This document shows positions 36,464-47,765 of a stretch of 64,000 nt of DNA, piece by piece. The stretch is taken from positions 256,914,229 through 256,978,228 of the forward strand of contig CM051459.1 in assembly GCA_028095005.1 (NCBI GenBank), given 5' to 3'. Below the pieces are notes generated by a model. It was given only the letters and a program-made list of their open reading frames with translations. It was not told where the DNA came from and searched no databases. A program made the translations under genes and the position numbers. Numbering within the stretch: position 1 is the first letter of the stretch; each line of letters starts with the position of its first letter. Origin of the DNA: Rhynchospora pubera (Eukaryota; Streptophyta; Magnoliopsida; Poales; Cyperaceae).

Positions 36464-39175
36464 CTAGGTCTTGATCGGATCGGATCCGGAGAGCGAGACG
36501 GCGAGCGATTTGTCATGACCCTTGTTGGCGGGGTTGGAGCACTTCAAAGCATGATCTATTGAAAATCGGAGTTTCTCTCCTCCAACTCTAACCAAAATCG
36601 TCCCATCTCGGGCATCCATTTTCACACCGGCGGTTCTAAGGAAGGGGCGTCCTAAAATTATAGGCACTTCCTTGTCTTCTTCCATGTCCATCACCACGAA
36701 ATCGCCCGGTATGACAAACTTATCCACTTGAACGGGCACATCTTTAATAACACCCAAGGGCAACCGCATTGAGGAATCGGCGAGCTTCAACGTCATGCAT
36801 GTGGGTGTCAATTCACCAATTCCAATCTTTTCATAAACCGACTTGGGCATCAAACTAACACTAGCCCCCATATCACACAAGGCTTGCTTGATTGTTGCGT
36901 TTCCAATAGTGCAAGGAAGAGCAAACCTACCCGGATCCTCAAGCTTTGGGGGCATCTTGCTTTTCAAGACCTCGCTACTCTTATGTGATAGGGCCACTGT
37001 TTTGAGCTCTTCCATGGATCTCTTGCCCGTGCATAACTCCTTCAAGAATCTTGCAAAGATCGGCACTTGAGCTATGACATCTGTGAATGGAATGTTGACC
37101 TTCAATTCCTTGAGAATCTCCCAAAAAGTTCGAAATCGTTCTTCCTCATTCTTCTTCACAAGTCGCTGAGGAAATGGGACAGGTGGCCTATAGGTTGACT
37201 CAGGTTGTTGTGCCTTCCTTCTGCCCTTGCTTTGGACCACTTTTGTGCTCTGTTCGAACCGAACAGGAGCTTGGTCGGACCGAACAGAGGATGCAAGTGG
37301 CACCTCTTCAGCTTGTTCAGGCTCAGGAATGGTGCCTTGTGTCTGGGATGCCTCATGGAGTGGAGGGAATGCCAAAACTTCCTCAAGAATTGGTTGCATC
37401 TTCTCTGGTTCTTCCTGTTCGGACCGAACAGGATTCTGGTCAGACCGAACAGAGAGGCTGTTTCCCTCGTTTGGCGGTACGGGTGGGTCTTGGTACTCCT
37501 TGCTGCTTCGCAAGATATGTATGGACTTGATCTCTGCACTAGGGTTGACTTGAGGCTGGCTTGGAAGCTTGCCAGGTGGTCGGGAGAAGTGTGCTTCCAT
37601 CATGCGCTCCAAGCGTTGCAAGGTGCTTGCACTTCCCTTGAATTCATTGACGGTAGCCTTCAATTCGTCGGTGGTGGCCTTCAATTCATCTAACCCTAAA
37701 GCCACATATTTGTTAATCTTTTCTTGCTCACTCATGAATTCTTGAACAACAATTGGAATTTCTTCCCTTTCGAAAAAAGGTTTCTTTTGAAATGATTGGT
37801 CTTTATTGTTGTTATTGAATTGGGCATTCCTATACAAATTTGGAGGGCTATTTTGGTACTTTGAACCGTAAGGGGGCCCATTGTGTAGGTAGTTCACTTG
37901 GGCCCCTCCGTTACCAATTTTGGCAAGAGGACAATTGATAGATGTATGTCCTTCCTCGCCGCACGCTCCGCATTGATTTGAATGGAGATGTGTTCCTTGA
38001 GCCGATTGGTAAGCGGCAAGTTCAGCTTCTAGCTCCTCTATCCTCGCCTCTTTAGTTGAAATTGCGTGCACTTGTTGCCTCGAACTACTTGAGTGGCGGG
38101 GAATGAGTAGAGGGTACCATGTGTAATTTCTTGCACAATAATCAAGTAAATCTCGCCCTCGTGCCGTATCAAGTCTTTTGAATGCCCCACCTGAAAGAGA
38201 ATCAAGATTGATTTTAATATTGTCATAAAGTCCAGTGTAGAATGATTTAAGGAGCATCCATTCTTGAATCCCATGATGCGGGCAAGAATTTTCTAAATCC
38301 CTAAACCGTTCCCATGCATCCCTCATTGATTCATTTTGGTTTTGGGCAAAATTATTCAATTCAGCTCTAATTTTGTCCGCTCTATCCGAAGGAAAATACC
38401 TATCCAAGAAGGTTTGTGCCATTTCATCCCAAGACCTAATTGACCCTTTTTTCAATGTTTTATACCATTTTTGTGCTCGGTCCTTAAGGGTGAAGTGAAA
38501 TAACAATAGCCTAATTGCTTGTTGAGGAACACCATTAAACTTAATCAATCTAGTGCAATCAATAAAAGTTTGTAAGTGAGCATGGGGATCCTCTTCGTCG
38601 TTTCCATAGAACGGATTTTGTTGCACAAGCACGACGTGGTTGGGAGCGATTTGCATGTTGTTAGCGGCGATGCCTGGAATCACCACTGGTCCGCCCACGT
38701 TTCTTGCGCTGGGAACTCCAAACTCCATAAGAGTCCTTTCACGATCTTCCTCATCTTCGTTGTCGGAGTTATTGATGCTCCCTTCATCTTCTTGGGTCCA
38801 TCGGCGACGCTCATTGTCAAAATCCCTCCTTTGACCCGCTAGGAGGGTCCGATCGGCTGTTAGTCGAGCCTCTCTTTGCTCAAGTTGGAGGCGGAGGTCC
38901 TCCAATTCTTGTGTGCGCTGGGCAATGGCCTCGGGAGTGAGTTGGTCGGCCATTGCTGGGTTTTCTTCTCTCTGTTCGGAGTGCTGGTCGGATCGAACGG
39001 AGCTCTGGTCGGATCGAACAGAGTCCTGGTCGGTTCGAACAGAAGTGAAGGAGGAGGAGCTGGCTTCTTCGTTTATTCTCCGGAGAAAGTCTTTGACCTT
39101 TGGGGGTGGGGACTTCTTCCTTTGCGTGTTACCTGCCAGTCCTGTAATCAAGAGAGAAGAAAACGTGAGTTTCAA
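36464..39175 (-). CDS. gag-protease polyprotein of E3
   Basis: Single intact ORF of 903 codons. The N-terminal part has SVRSDQ-type repeats, then MADQLTPEAIAQ, which may be the true start near 38951. A retrotransposon gag domain follows, with typical RLLLFHFTLKDRA, KWYKTL and ERFRDLENSCPHHG blocks. A CCHC zinc knuckle (CGACGEEGHTSINC) lies near residue 400 and a coiled-coil-like ELKATTDELKATV segment after it. A retropepsin-like domain has DMGASVSLMP near residue 767 and IILGRPFL later. More SVRSDQ/PVRSEQ repeats sit between knuckle and protease. The frame stops after the protease, with no RT. Presumably it forms particles and relies on an autonomous relative. Confidence 0.9.
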   Translation of the reverse strand: MKLTFSSLLITGLAGNTQRKKSPPPKVKDFLRRINEEASSSSFTSVRTDQDSVRSDQSSVRSDQHSEQREENPAMADQLTPEAIAQRTQELEDLRLQLEQREARLTADRTLLAGQRRDFDNERRRWTQEDEGSINNSDNEDEEDRERTLMEFGVPSARNVGGPVVIPGIAANNMQIAPNHVVLVQQNPFYGNDEEDPHAHLQTFIDCTRLIKFNGVPQQAIRLLLFHFTLKDRAQKWYKTLKKGSIRSWDEMAQTFLDRYFPSDRADKIRAELNNFAQNQNESMRDAWERFRDLENSCPHHGIQEWMLLKSFYTGLYDNIKINLDSLSGGAFKRLDTARGRDLLDYCARNYTWYPLLIPRHSSSSRQQVHAISTKEARIEELEAELAAYQSAQGTHLHSNQCGACGEEGHTSINCPLAKIGNGGAQVNYLHNGPPYGSKYQNSPPNLYRNAQFNNNNKDQSFQKKPFFEREEIPIVVQEFMSEQEKINKYVALGLDELKATTDELKATVNEFKGSASTLQRLERMMEAHFSRPPGKLPSQPQVNPSAEIKSIHILRSSKEYQDPPVPPNEGNSLSVRSDQNPVRSEQEEPEKMQPILEEVLAFPPLHEASQTQGTIPEPEQAEEVPLASSVRSDQAPVRFEQSTKVVQSKGRRKAQQPESTYRPPVPFPQRLVKKNEEERFRTFWEILKELKVNIPFTDVIAQVPIFARFLKELCTGKRSMEELKTVALSHKSSEVLKSKMPPKLEDPGRFALPCTIGNATIKQALCDMGASVSLMPKSVYEKIGIGELTPTCMTLKLADSSMRLPLGVIKDVPVQVDKFVIPGDFVVMDMEEDKEVPIILGRPFLRTAGVKMDARDGTILVRVGGEKLRFSIDHALKCSNPANKGHDKSLAVSLSGSDPIKT

Positions 39176-39232
39176 AAGAAAAAGAAAATATCTAGTCTCT
39201 TAATACTAAGATAAGGATCCAATATCAACACC

Positions 39233-39251
39233 GTCCCCGGCAACGGCGCCA
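39233..39251 (-). other. primer-binding site of E3 (tRNA-Asp)
   Basis: TGGCGCCGTTGCCGGGGAC on the minus strand, three bases from the 5' LTR. It is complementary to the plant tRNA-Asp 3' end, as in many plant gypsy elements. Confidence 0.85.
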
Positions 39252-39254
39252 ATT

Positions 39255-41091
39255 TGATGAAGGCTTATAACCTAGGAATCAAATAAATTTATAGACCTAG
39301 AGCTAACCTCACTAATCGTTTGGAGTAAAGCTTTAGGGTCGAACCCAAGGGACGGTACAATTGATTACTGGACTTATCCTTTTTCAAAAGCTAGACAAGA
39401 ATATTTTTATGGAGTTTTGATAAATTAAATGTAAAGGTGCAAGTAAAGTATATATTTTTGGTTGTTTTGTCAATTAAAATAAAGTAAACAACTAAAGTAA
39501 GGTTTTTGGGTTTTCAAACAGTATAAAAAGTGTCTTAGGGTTCAGGTTTCACCTTGGTTTGGACTCTAGAACACAGAACTTATCACTTTCGTGCATCGAA
39601 CGGTGTTTTTCAAGCGTTTACTTCTCTGTTCGGTTCGAACAAGGATCTGTTCAATCCGAACAGGAGTCTGTTCAATCCGAACAAGACTCTGTTCAATCCG
39701 AACAGGACTCTGTTCAATCCGAACAAGAGTCTGTTCGATCCGAACAGATGGTATAAGTGTGTGATTTTGAATTTTTATGATAGTTTATGCTTTGTGCTAG
39801 GGTTTGTTGGTCAAACCTAGATATTCTAAACCTCAGCTGTCGCTTGTTGGACTAGAAACTGGTTTAATCACAACCTAACCTAATTAACTCGATTGGTTCA
39901 CAACTTTTGGTATAGAATTCAATCAACTTAAACTTGTTTGTTGGAGTTCATAAGGATATCTAGAGGTCTTTTGGACTTGTCTAAAAGTTACACTTTTGGT
40001 GCCAACTAATCTCCCCTTTCGGATCTATGATTTATCCCAAATACTTATCTAAATTATCTTGATTATCCTAACTTTAGAACTTAACTAAATGCGGCCGTAC
40101 ATCTAGAAGTTAATTAGACTTAACCAAGCAATTCAAACAAGCAATTAACATAATTCTCAACAAAACAAATCAACAAAACATATCATATCATATCAAGTCA
40201 AATCACAACATCCAAACCTAAGTTACTACCTTACCCCTAAGACTACATAAATTTAGCCTAACATAGTACTAAAACACACAACAAATAACATAGAAATAAC
40301 AAGATACAAGCCCATTGAAAATAGAGAAGAAAACATAGAAGAATAAACCGAATACTCCTTTATGCTTTCGAACTACGATCTCTAGGCAGTGGTGTGTTGC
40401 AAGATGGTCATCAAACTCGTCTCCTTGCTGCCGTCGCTTCAAAGAACCACGCTTTGATGATCTCCAATGGTGGAAGAGAGAAAAACGCCTATGGAAAGTG
40501 GAATTTTGTGGTATGAAAGGTTGTCCCTTTTTCCTTCAGGTCTAGAGGTGTATATATGGATGTCCCAGGTCGCAAGGATGGAAGGCTAGGGCACCAGGGC
40601 GCAAGAAATTGCCATTTCCATCAGTTTCTATGTAAAAAATAATGCCTTATGTGATATGGCGGCGCCCTGGTCAAACCGAACAGATCCTTGTTCGAACCGA
40701 ACAGGAGAGAGAAAGAACAGCTGCACAAGTCTGCTGTTGTGATGCCCAGTCGGATCGAACAGGCTCCTGGTCGGGTCGACCAGGAGAGAGAAAATGACGC
40801 CTGGCTGCCATAGGTGCTGGTCGGATCGAACAGATGATTGTTCGGGTCGACCAGGAGAGAGAAAAGAGCCTCCAATGCTAGGAATGAGTCGTCTAGCGTA
40901 CGTGCTACGTCGGGAATCCATCTATATGCTCCAAAATCATCAGAAATCATCAAAGTCCTGTAAAATAAGAGAAGAAACGACGGTAGAGCCAATTCCATGA
41001 AAATCATAGCAATCTATTGAATAATTCAATGGTTTGAGTGTTATTTGAGTGCCAAGTACGGTCCAAATGCCTACAAATAATGACGATATCA
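39255..41091 (-). repeat. 5' LTR of E3
   Basis: Same length as the 3' LTR. Two base differences were noticed: a T/C near 34234 versus 40612 and an A/G near 34286 versus 40664. Confidence 0.95.
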
Positions 41092-41096
41092 TCATC

Positions 41097-41156
41097 CATA
41101 ACATAAACTAATAATTAAGTCATTAAATTATTGACTTCTAGGACATAACTCCAACA
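41097..41156 (-). repeat. right (5') LTR of E2, remaining end
   Basis: The 60-bp continuation of the split E2 LTR after the E3 insertion and its duplicated TCATC, ending CTCCAACA at 41156, followed by the CAATA duplication. Confidence 0.9.
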
Positions 41157-41161
41157 CAATA

Positions 41162-42232
41162 TTCCTTTTGAATAATTCATCAGTTATATTTAGATATTTC
41201 AACTTTATTTGAATCAATATCAGATTTAGATCCTAACTGATTTATTAGATTAGTACAGATTTGTTAATTAAATTTCCTCTACAATTAGGAAACATAATGC
41301 ACATCCCAGTACATAAGATTCATTAAGTTAATTCTTTTTCCGAGATGTTAATTTTAAATTTTCATCTCCAACATCTCATACATTAAAGTATTTATTATAG
41401 ATATTTCACTCTTTTACTATGATACTATGATCACTCTTCTTCCACTTTCAGTGTGGTAAGAAAGAAAATTAAAGATCCATTAGCGTAACAAAATTTATTA
41501 GCACCACTATCTAACATCCAATTTTAATTAAATTATCTATTGTTAAGATAATTTAACTTAAATAATGGTTTAGATATATTTTTGTTTTTTTTAATCAAGA
41601 TTTGTGATAGGGTTTATTAAAACTATCTTAAATAGTCTAAATAACTTATTTAATATCATGTTAATTTACTTCGTATTTATTTTTGTTTGAGCACTGATTT
41701 ATATTACCGCATAATATATATATTATTAACAATTTTACTATAAATTGATTTATTCTCTCCTTTTGCATAGCAAATGATTCTTCCATTATTCTACTGGTTA
41801 TATTATTAACTATATGAATTCCAAGAAAAATAATAAATATTGTAATTAATTATGTTTTATATCTGATCAATAGTTAAATCTCTTTATATTCTTACACGAA
41901 TATATATTAATATATTTAAAGCGATTCATATGTGACCAAACTTTATTCGGCTCAATTATATCTTAATATTATTAAGCAAAGGATCAAACTGAGCCTATAT
42001 ATAGCAAATCCATAGACCTCATATTAAAATTCACAAAGACTCATATATATCTTTCATAATTATTATAGAATTTGATATTTAGCACAATTTCATAACAGAG
42101 GCTACAAATCAACTACAATTTTCAATTTCCTAACAATAAGACAATTTGAATTCAAAGAGTCTAAAAATTTTATTTCAGCTCAAAATTTGCATAATATCAA
42201 ATTATTATCCGAATAAGAATTACGCTTAAGAT
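41162..42232. other. right part of E1 interior
   Basis: AT-rich, no recognisable gag or pol motif on either strand. Confidence 0.5.
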
Positions 42233-42905
42233 TGTTGGTGCAAATTCAAATAAAATCGGATAATAGAAAAACAAATGAAAGAAATGAAAGGAACAAAGTT
42301 ACCCGAATCGCGGTAGGCGTTGTTCTTAAGCGTATTCTGTCTCGACGTGCGACAGGAACCGCAACCAAGATAAGACGGGGTTGTCACCTTTTAGGGCACG
42401 ACCATAAAAGTGACTGATGAAAGCCTCCAAAAATATTCAGCAGAACAACAAAATCGAGACTTGGAATATCAAATATTATCAAGAGGAATATGAGAGATTG
42501 GACCAGCTGTATAATTTTTTTGTATATCTCTATTATCAACTAGATGGACCGTTTATATAGCAAATTAGTTAACGGCTAATACAGCTTTAATCCATTCAAC
42601 ATTTATTGTTATTAATCCAATTAAATTCCTTAGCAAGCAACGGTACAAAATTGATGAAGAATATATGCATTGATTTGCCAAATAAACGGTAAAATATTTA
42701 TTAAGAATTTTATGGACTCCAACGGAAAACAAGATTAAATAACATCTTTACTAGTCAATTGAATGGTACAACGGGAAAAGGAGTAAATTCTCTGATTAAA
42801 TGAATTTTATAGGAACCGACAAATGACAGATGAAATTTATCAAAAGGAATTTTCGCAGAATATGATTTAATGAATTTTGAGTTTTTCCAAACTATATTTC
42901 CAACA
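42233..42905 (-). repeat. right LTR of E1
   Basis: 673 bp, TGTTGG..CCAACA, direct repeat of 20385-21057. Confidence 0.9.
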
Positions 42906-42910
42906 AATTA

Positions 42911-44239
42911 ACTAATTTTTACAAGAGGTACAATGGCATAAAAAGATGAAACGGGAACTCTGATATCTAATTTCATTACTTTTTCTCCATTTGAACGTCT
43001 TTCTGATCTCTTGAATTTTGGTTTCAGGTGGCCCGAATCTAACCCCTGAATACGAATTTTAAGTATTATGTAAATATAATATTTTTAGATCTCTTTTGAC
43101 TACTTATGAAGCCTAATGAAATATTAATCCTTTAGTTTAATAAGTTATAACATAAAAGTCCATGCATAGCCCTCGACATAGAAAACATCTTTTTAATAAT
43201 ATTTTGAGATGTGTAGCACTTCCACATAGTTATTTTGAATGTATTGTTTAGATTAAATATGTATAACGTACAAGTTTTAAGTTGTATTTATTTCAAATTT
43301 ATTTGTTTGCAACTTTTGTGAAAATTCTCAGAACTACTATTTTTTATTTTATTTTAGTAAACTTTTTAGGTAATTTTTTTTTAACTTCGTGATAAGTTGT
43401 TCTTTTAATTCATGTAGAACATTTGGGTTCTTAGAGTTTTGGCTAATTGAAATGGAAAACATGCATTACGTATTTTTAATCGAAGTTGTTTGTTTTTAAT
43501 TTGTTTTGTTTATATCATATCTTATTTTCATTCTGTGATGTTTGTTGCAGGGATTATCGCTGAGATCAATCATGCAGCTAATGAGAGTAAGTGTATGACT
43601 AAATCTACTTCCTTTTTACTTGGCATGATTATTAGTATTTACTGCTATGATTTGTTTTAAGTATAAAGTCAAAAATATTAGTAAGGGTACTATTATGATA
43701 TCTTGCTCCAATGCTTAAGGATAAAGAGAAATAGTGCATAATATATTATTATTTTAACAATATTTAAAAGAATTTAAAACTTACACCATAATCTCAATGA
43801 TCAATCGTCATTATTTGTCTTCTCCGATATGGATCACTTTTATGTGATGACTTTATAACTTACCAATCCTGGATACCCCAATTCGGATTGTTTCCTTCTT
43901 ATTACACCTACGAACTATTTAAAAAAAAAATTATCAAAAGGTTCGCCGCGACAAACAAAAGTCCCCTAGTATATCAATATACAGGGATTAAAAGTTTAAA
44001 ACTATCAAAAGCCCAATTCATTTTTAATTCCAACATGGCTAAGTTTAGGCACAGAACACAAAGATGAGACCGCACTGTCTTAACGTGACAACACAAACAT
44101 GCCAGAAAATAAATTGGACACTCTTAACTAAGACTAGTAAGCACAACTCAAGCGACTTCCTCTGCAACAACAAAAGGCAAAGATCATACAATATCTAGTT
44201 ATCATTGAATAATTTTATACATAGTGTATTTCTACTCTG
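42911..44239. other. intergenic, with an exon-like fragment
   Basis: AT-rich. The stretch 43552-43587 is bounded by a good acceptor (TTTGTTGCAG) and donor (GTAAGTG) and reads GIIAEINHAANE on the plus strand. No neighbouring exon or family was recognised. The last ~100 bases are ARP2 3' UTR. Confidence 0.35.
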
Positions 44240-47200
44240 CTAAGCTTGACCACATTTTTTAAGAGCGGCTACACCCTCTTCTTGGTACTCTTGCCGTGTT
44301 ATCCAAAATTCAGGAGCATCCTGTTCATTAAAAAAAGTACTCTAAGTTAATCTTGGCATTTATTGTAGACCAATTTATAGTAAATAGCACTCTGTCTCAA
44401 AATAAAGTTTTTGAAGATGAAGTAGCATGCAGACCTTCATGATTCCAGCAAGAACAGCTCCTCCTAAATAAACCATGTGCTTCCTTCTAGGTGGATCCTC
44501 TATCCTTAACCGCAATTTCTATGGAGAAAAAAGGGGAACACATTTACAAACCATACACTTGGTTTCACAAGGCAAGGTGTAAAATTAAATGATTACCTTT
44601 AATCCGTCCTTGTTTCCTTTCAAAACTACATCAAGATAGCGGTCTAGAATTTCCTTCTCCAATCTGAAAAAAAAGGATACACATGTCACAGTTTCCTCGT
44701 GGTTCAAAGTTTTTTTTTTCAATTTCAGGAAACAAAGTTTGAATAATTTGTGAGTACTACAATGTGAATAAGAAATTCAAAGAAAGACTTTTACCTGCTC
44801 AATAGAACATTACTAGGGACCTAAAAAAAACAATACATACCTGCTAGGAAGCCCAGGATACATAGTACTTCCTCCACTCAGAACAATATGTTGGTATAAC
44901 TGCCAAGTATAATTTGTTTCCTCATTAAGCAAAAACATAACAGAAATTCAACAACAAAATTTGTGATGTCTAAGTAGCATCTCTCGAACCTCACCAGCCA
45001 TTACCAAGACTGACTGGATGAAGTCCTACCAGCTTTTGGCAAAATTTGAAGTTGTTGCTTGTTAAATATGTATTTATTTGTTAATTAGCAATCAACTTAT
45101 AACTTATTGACTCATTTTGAATTGACAAGAAACCTACTGTCATTCGGTTGTCAATGTCCATTTCTTGGATACAACGAAATGCCATGTCAGCCATGCCATC
45201 ACCTTCTACATCAATTAGCTCCTAATAAATCAAGAACCATTTCTTAATATCACACTGAAATCATGAGAAAATCGTCTCATATGCAATTTTTTTAATATTA
45301 TAAATATGACTTACAGGGGTAAAAAGAGCCTCCGGTGCCTGAAATCGCTCTGTGCCCACCTTTATAACTCTTCCATCTGGCAGCTGATCATTTTAAACTT
45401 AGATACTGGTTTATGTGCATATATTCAAGTCTTTTACAAGCTACACCCAGTATTTTTTTACCATTAATAAGTAAGACCAATGTCTTGTGCTTGCATTTAG
45501 CGGTCAGCATTTTTGGAGCTATGCAAATAATGATTAATGAGTGCCGATTAGGAAGAAAAAAAATTACAGAAATGGGTCGCTTGACCCCTGAGTGTTGAAG
45601 TTTGGTTGTTGGTAGAAAAAATTTTGAGTTATTCAGGCAAAATTTTAGAGGTACCAACAACTCCATCTGTAAATACATTACAAAACTTCACTATTAAAAT
45701 CCATGTCATTCATTTGCTCCACCAAGTATTGTAACTAATTACACAATTGTTATTCATTGATATCCATAAAAAAGTTTCTGGTTTCAATCCTAGTTTACCG
45801 GATATTTCTAAAGGGCTTAGGAGGAACTAACAGCTTGGTAAAGTATCGAGGAACTAACCGCTTCATGCTAGTAACTAATCTGACGATTGTGGGCGTTGTT
45901 TCATTTCAAAAGTGACGATTGTTGGTTGTTATGTGCAAATATTACAATTTTTTTATATTATTTGCAAGGTAAATTCAAACATTGTGAGGTATGGTTGTCT
46001 TACAGTGTAACTCTTGACAAGAATTGTTGTTTCTAGCCCTAGTTGGTATTCCCGCTTGTAGTCATTGCTGAAAGCAGTTCATTACAAATGTTAAGGTTAA
46101 ATTTGGAGCTAGTAAGGCCGAAAATTATGGTTTTTCATAGGAGGTTTAAGAATTACTGACCTTATGTAACATAACATCTCTTTTATTTGTCTTACGGTCT
46201 CAAAATCAGCGGATTTATTCATGGCATATCTGTTTACAGGGGAAAGAACATAAATTTGAGCTTTCTTAGGGATATCTATTTGATATGTTTTTAGGTACTA
46301 AAAGAAATACCCTCTACGAGAGAGAAGATCAACAAGGTAAGAAGTAATATGTCTCCCAGCTACATTCATTCTCTTTGTTAGGTGTGGATAAGAATATCCA
46401 TCTACCACTGGCACCTATTTACAATAGAGAGAGAGAGAATACAATAGACGTTATAACCTTGCAGAATTTGTTTGCTATAACTAATGTTTGATTAATAGCC
46501 TTAATGAAGAAATTTTACCACATGAGTTACACCATCTCCTGAATCGATGACAAGTCCAGTTAGCAAACCTGGACCCAAAAAAAAAAATCCAAAATAGATT
46601 ACTAACAGTTTTCACAGGTAAGGTTAAACTATACTGCAAAACACAAACCTTGAGCATAAAGGGAAAGAACAGCTTGGATTTGGACAAAAACACCAGCAAA
46701 ATTATACTTCTCAAACATTGTCTCGATCTGAATAGGAGAAAAATATTACATTAAACTTCTTCAAGTATACTGTTTAATTAAGGTCTAACCTCAATTTGGC
46801 ATCATACAGTGCCCCTAAATGTAAGAGAATGTGGAAGGATCAACATATTAGAATGAATGGTTTACCATTTTTTCTCGATTCTTCACAGGATTGAGTGGTG
46901 GATCTGTGAGTAAAATTTTACACTCTGATGGATCAATCTATACAAAAACAACAACAACAACAACTAAGCCTTTTGTCCCAAATAGTAATAATATAATATA
47001 AGAAAGGAAACAAGTTAGGTGAGGCTCAAACAATTAGCAAAAGATTTGTTCTCTAACACTTATATAGTTCAGTATGTTTCTTTTATGCCAAACTGTATGA
47101 TAGTAAAAATTAAATTCTTAGAACAAATATGCAAACCTTAAGTTCACAAAAGAAATAAATTCTTAAAACAAAATATGCAAACCTTAAGTTCACTAAAGAA

Positions 47201-47765
47201 GGCATGATCCCATACATGGCCCATGTCATCCCAATTTTGTACAATCCCATTGCTAACTGGATATGATATATCCAACTGATGCCTCAAATCTGCACAAGCT
47301 GCTCCTACCACTATATCCTACAATTTTCATCTAAAAAATTTGATAAGCTAATGTATAAATTTTCATACCAACATGTAGCAGTTGAATTAAGTACCGTGAG
47401 TTCTTGCTCCTGAAGGGATTCTTCATACCGAAGCAACGGCCGGCCCACGACACAAGGAAAGACAGAGGTAGGGAAGTTCTCTCCAGCAAAACCACACTTT
47501 ACATACTGCACAATCATCGATTTGCATACAAATTATGATTAATTTCAAGCATAAATTAAGTGAAGAGTTACATAATAGGTAGGAAACCATAATGACCATT
47601 GGCAAGAGCAGAGCAATCAATTGTTACAGATGGTGAGTGTAATTAGAAAGAGGTGTTGATCTGATCTGCATTTGGAACCCAAAACCCAAAATGAAGTGAA
47701 TTGAAAGAGAAAGAGAGACATACCCCGGTGCCATTGTCGCATACTATTACGTTCTTGCTATCCAT
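44240..47765 (-). CDS. ARP2: actin-related protein 2
   Basis: Fifteen exons in order: 47765-47724, 47505-47395, 47317-47183, 46937-46866, 46727-46649, 46568-46519, 46414-46311, 46229-46161, 46067-46004, 45383-45315, 45221-45138, 44899-44841, 44663-44597, 44518-44435, 44320-44240. They give 389 residues, the length I recall for Arabidopsis ARP2. Actin-fold ATP loops are intact: DNGTGYVKCGFAG (10-22), VIDSGDGVTHVV (153-164) and LSGGSTMYPGL (300-310). The protein is a core subunit of the Arp2/3 complex that nucleates branched actin filaments in cell morphogenesis (the WURM locus in Arabidopsis). A CT microsatellite (47770-47800) lies in the 5' UTR. Confidence 0.96.

Larger units (their letters stand above)
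32877..41091 (-). mobile_element. non-autonomous gypsy-type retrotransposon (E3) nested in E2 LTR
   Basis: Two 1837-bp LTRs (32877-34713 and 39255-41091) with TG..CA ends and a perfect TCATC target duplication (32872-32876 and 41092-41096). Orientation is minus. After the 5' LTR (right) comes primer-binding site TGGCGCCGTTGCCGGGGAC, complementary to tRNA-Asp. Polypurine tract AAGTTTGGGGGGA abuts the 3' LTR (left). The 4.5-kb interior carries one 903-codon gag-protease ORF and about 1.75 kb of non-coding sequence. RT, RNase H and integrase are absent. I saw two differences between the LTRs, so insertion is very recent. It resembles the TR-GAG class of non-autonomous elements. Confidence 0.92.
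23304..41156 (-). mobile_element. Copia-type LTR retrotransposon (E2) nested in E1
   Basis: The left (3') LTR is 23304-25060. The right (5') LTR is 31180-32876 continued at 41097-41156, split by the gypsy-type element. A perfect target duplication CAATA lies at 23299-23303 and 41157-41161. In minus orientation the 5' LTR is followed by primer-binding site TGGTATCAGAGC (31178-31167), complementary to initiator tRNA-Met. Polypurine tract AAGTGGGAGAT (25071-25061) precedes the 3' LTR. Both are classic Ty1/Copia signals. I saw only three differences between the LTRs. The interior has no long ORF; the pol region is decayed. Confidence 0.9.
20385..42905 (-). mobile_element. outer LTR retrotransposon (E1), non-coding, hosts two nested elements
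   Basis: LTRs at 20385-21057 and 42233-42905 (673 bp each) are flanked by a perfect 5-bp duplication AATTA (20380-20384 and 42906-42910). The left LTR starts TATTGG instead of TGTTGG. I counted about 17 differences between the LTRs, roughly 2.5%. A polypurine tract beside the left LTR (GTTGGGGAAT on the minus strand, 21067-21058) suggests minus-strand orientation. No canonical primer-binding site was recognised beside the right LTR. The element's own interior (21058-23303 and 41157-42232, about 3.3 kb) is AT-rich with no recognisable gag or pol. The longest ORF (21351-21830, plus) has no known motif. It is therefore non-autonomous or LARD-like. Confidence 0.8.

Noticed and set aside
36843..39214. 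Plus-strand ORFs of 64-162 codons across the gag region
   Set aside because: Shadows of the 903-codon gag-protease frame on the minus strand.
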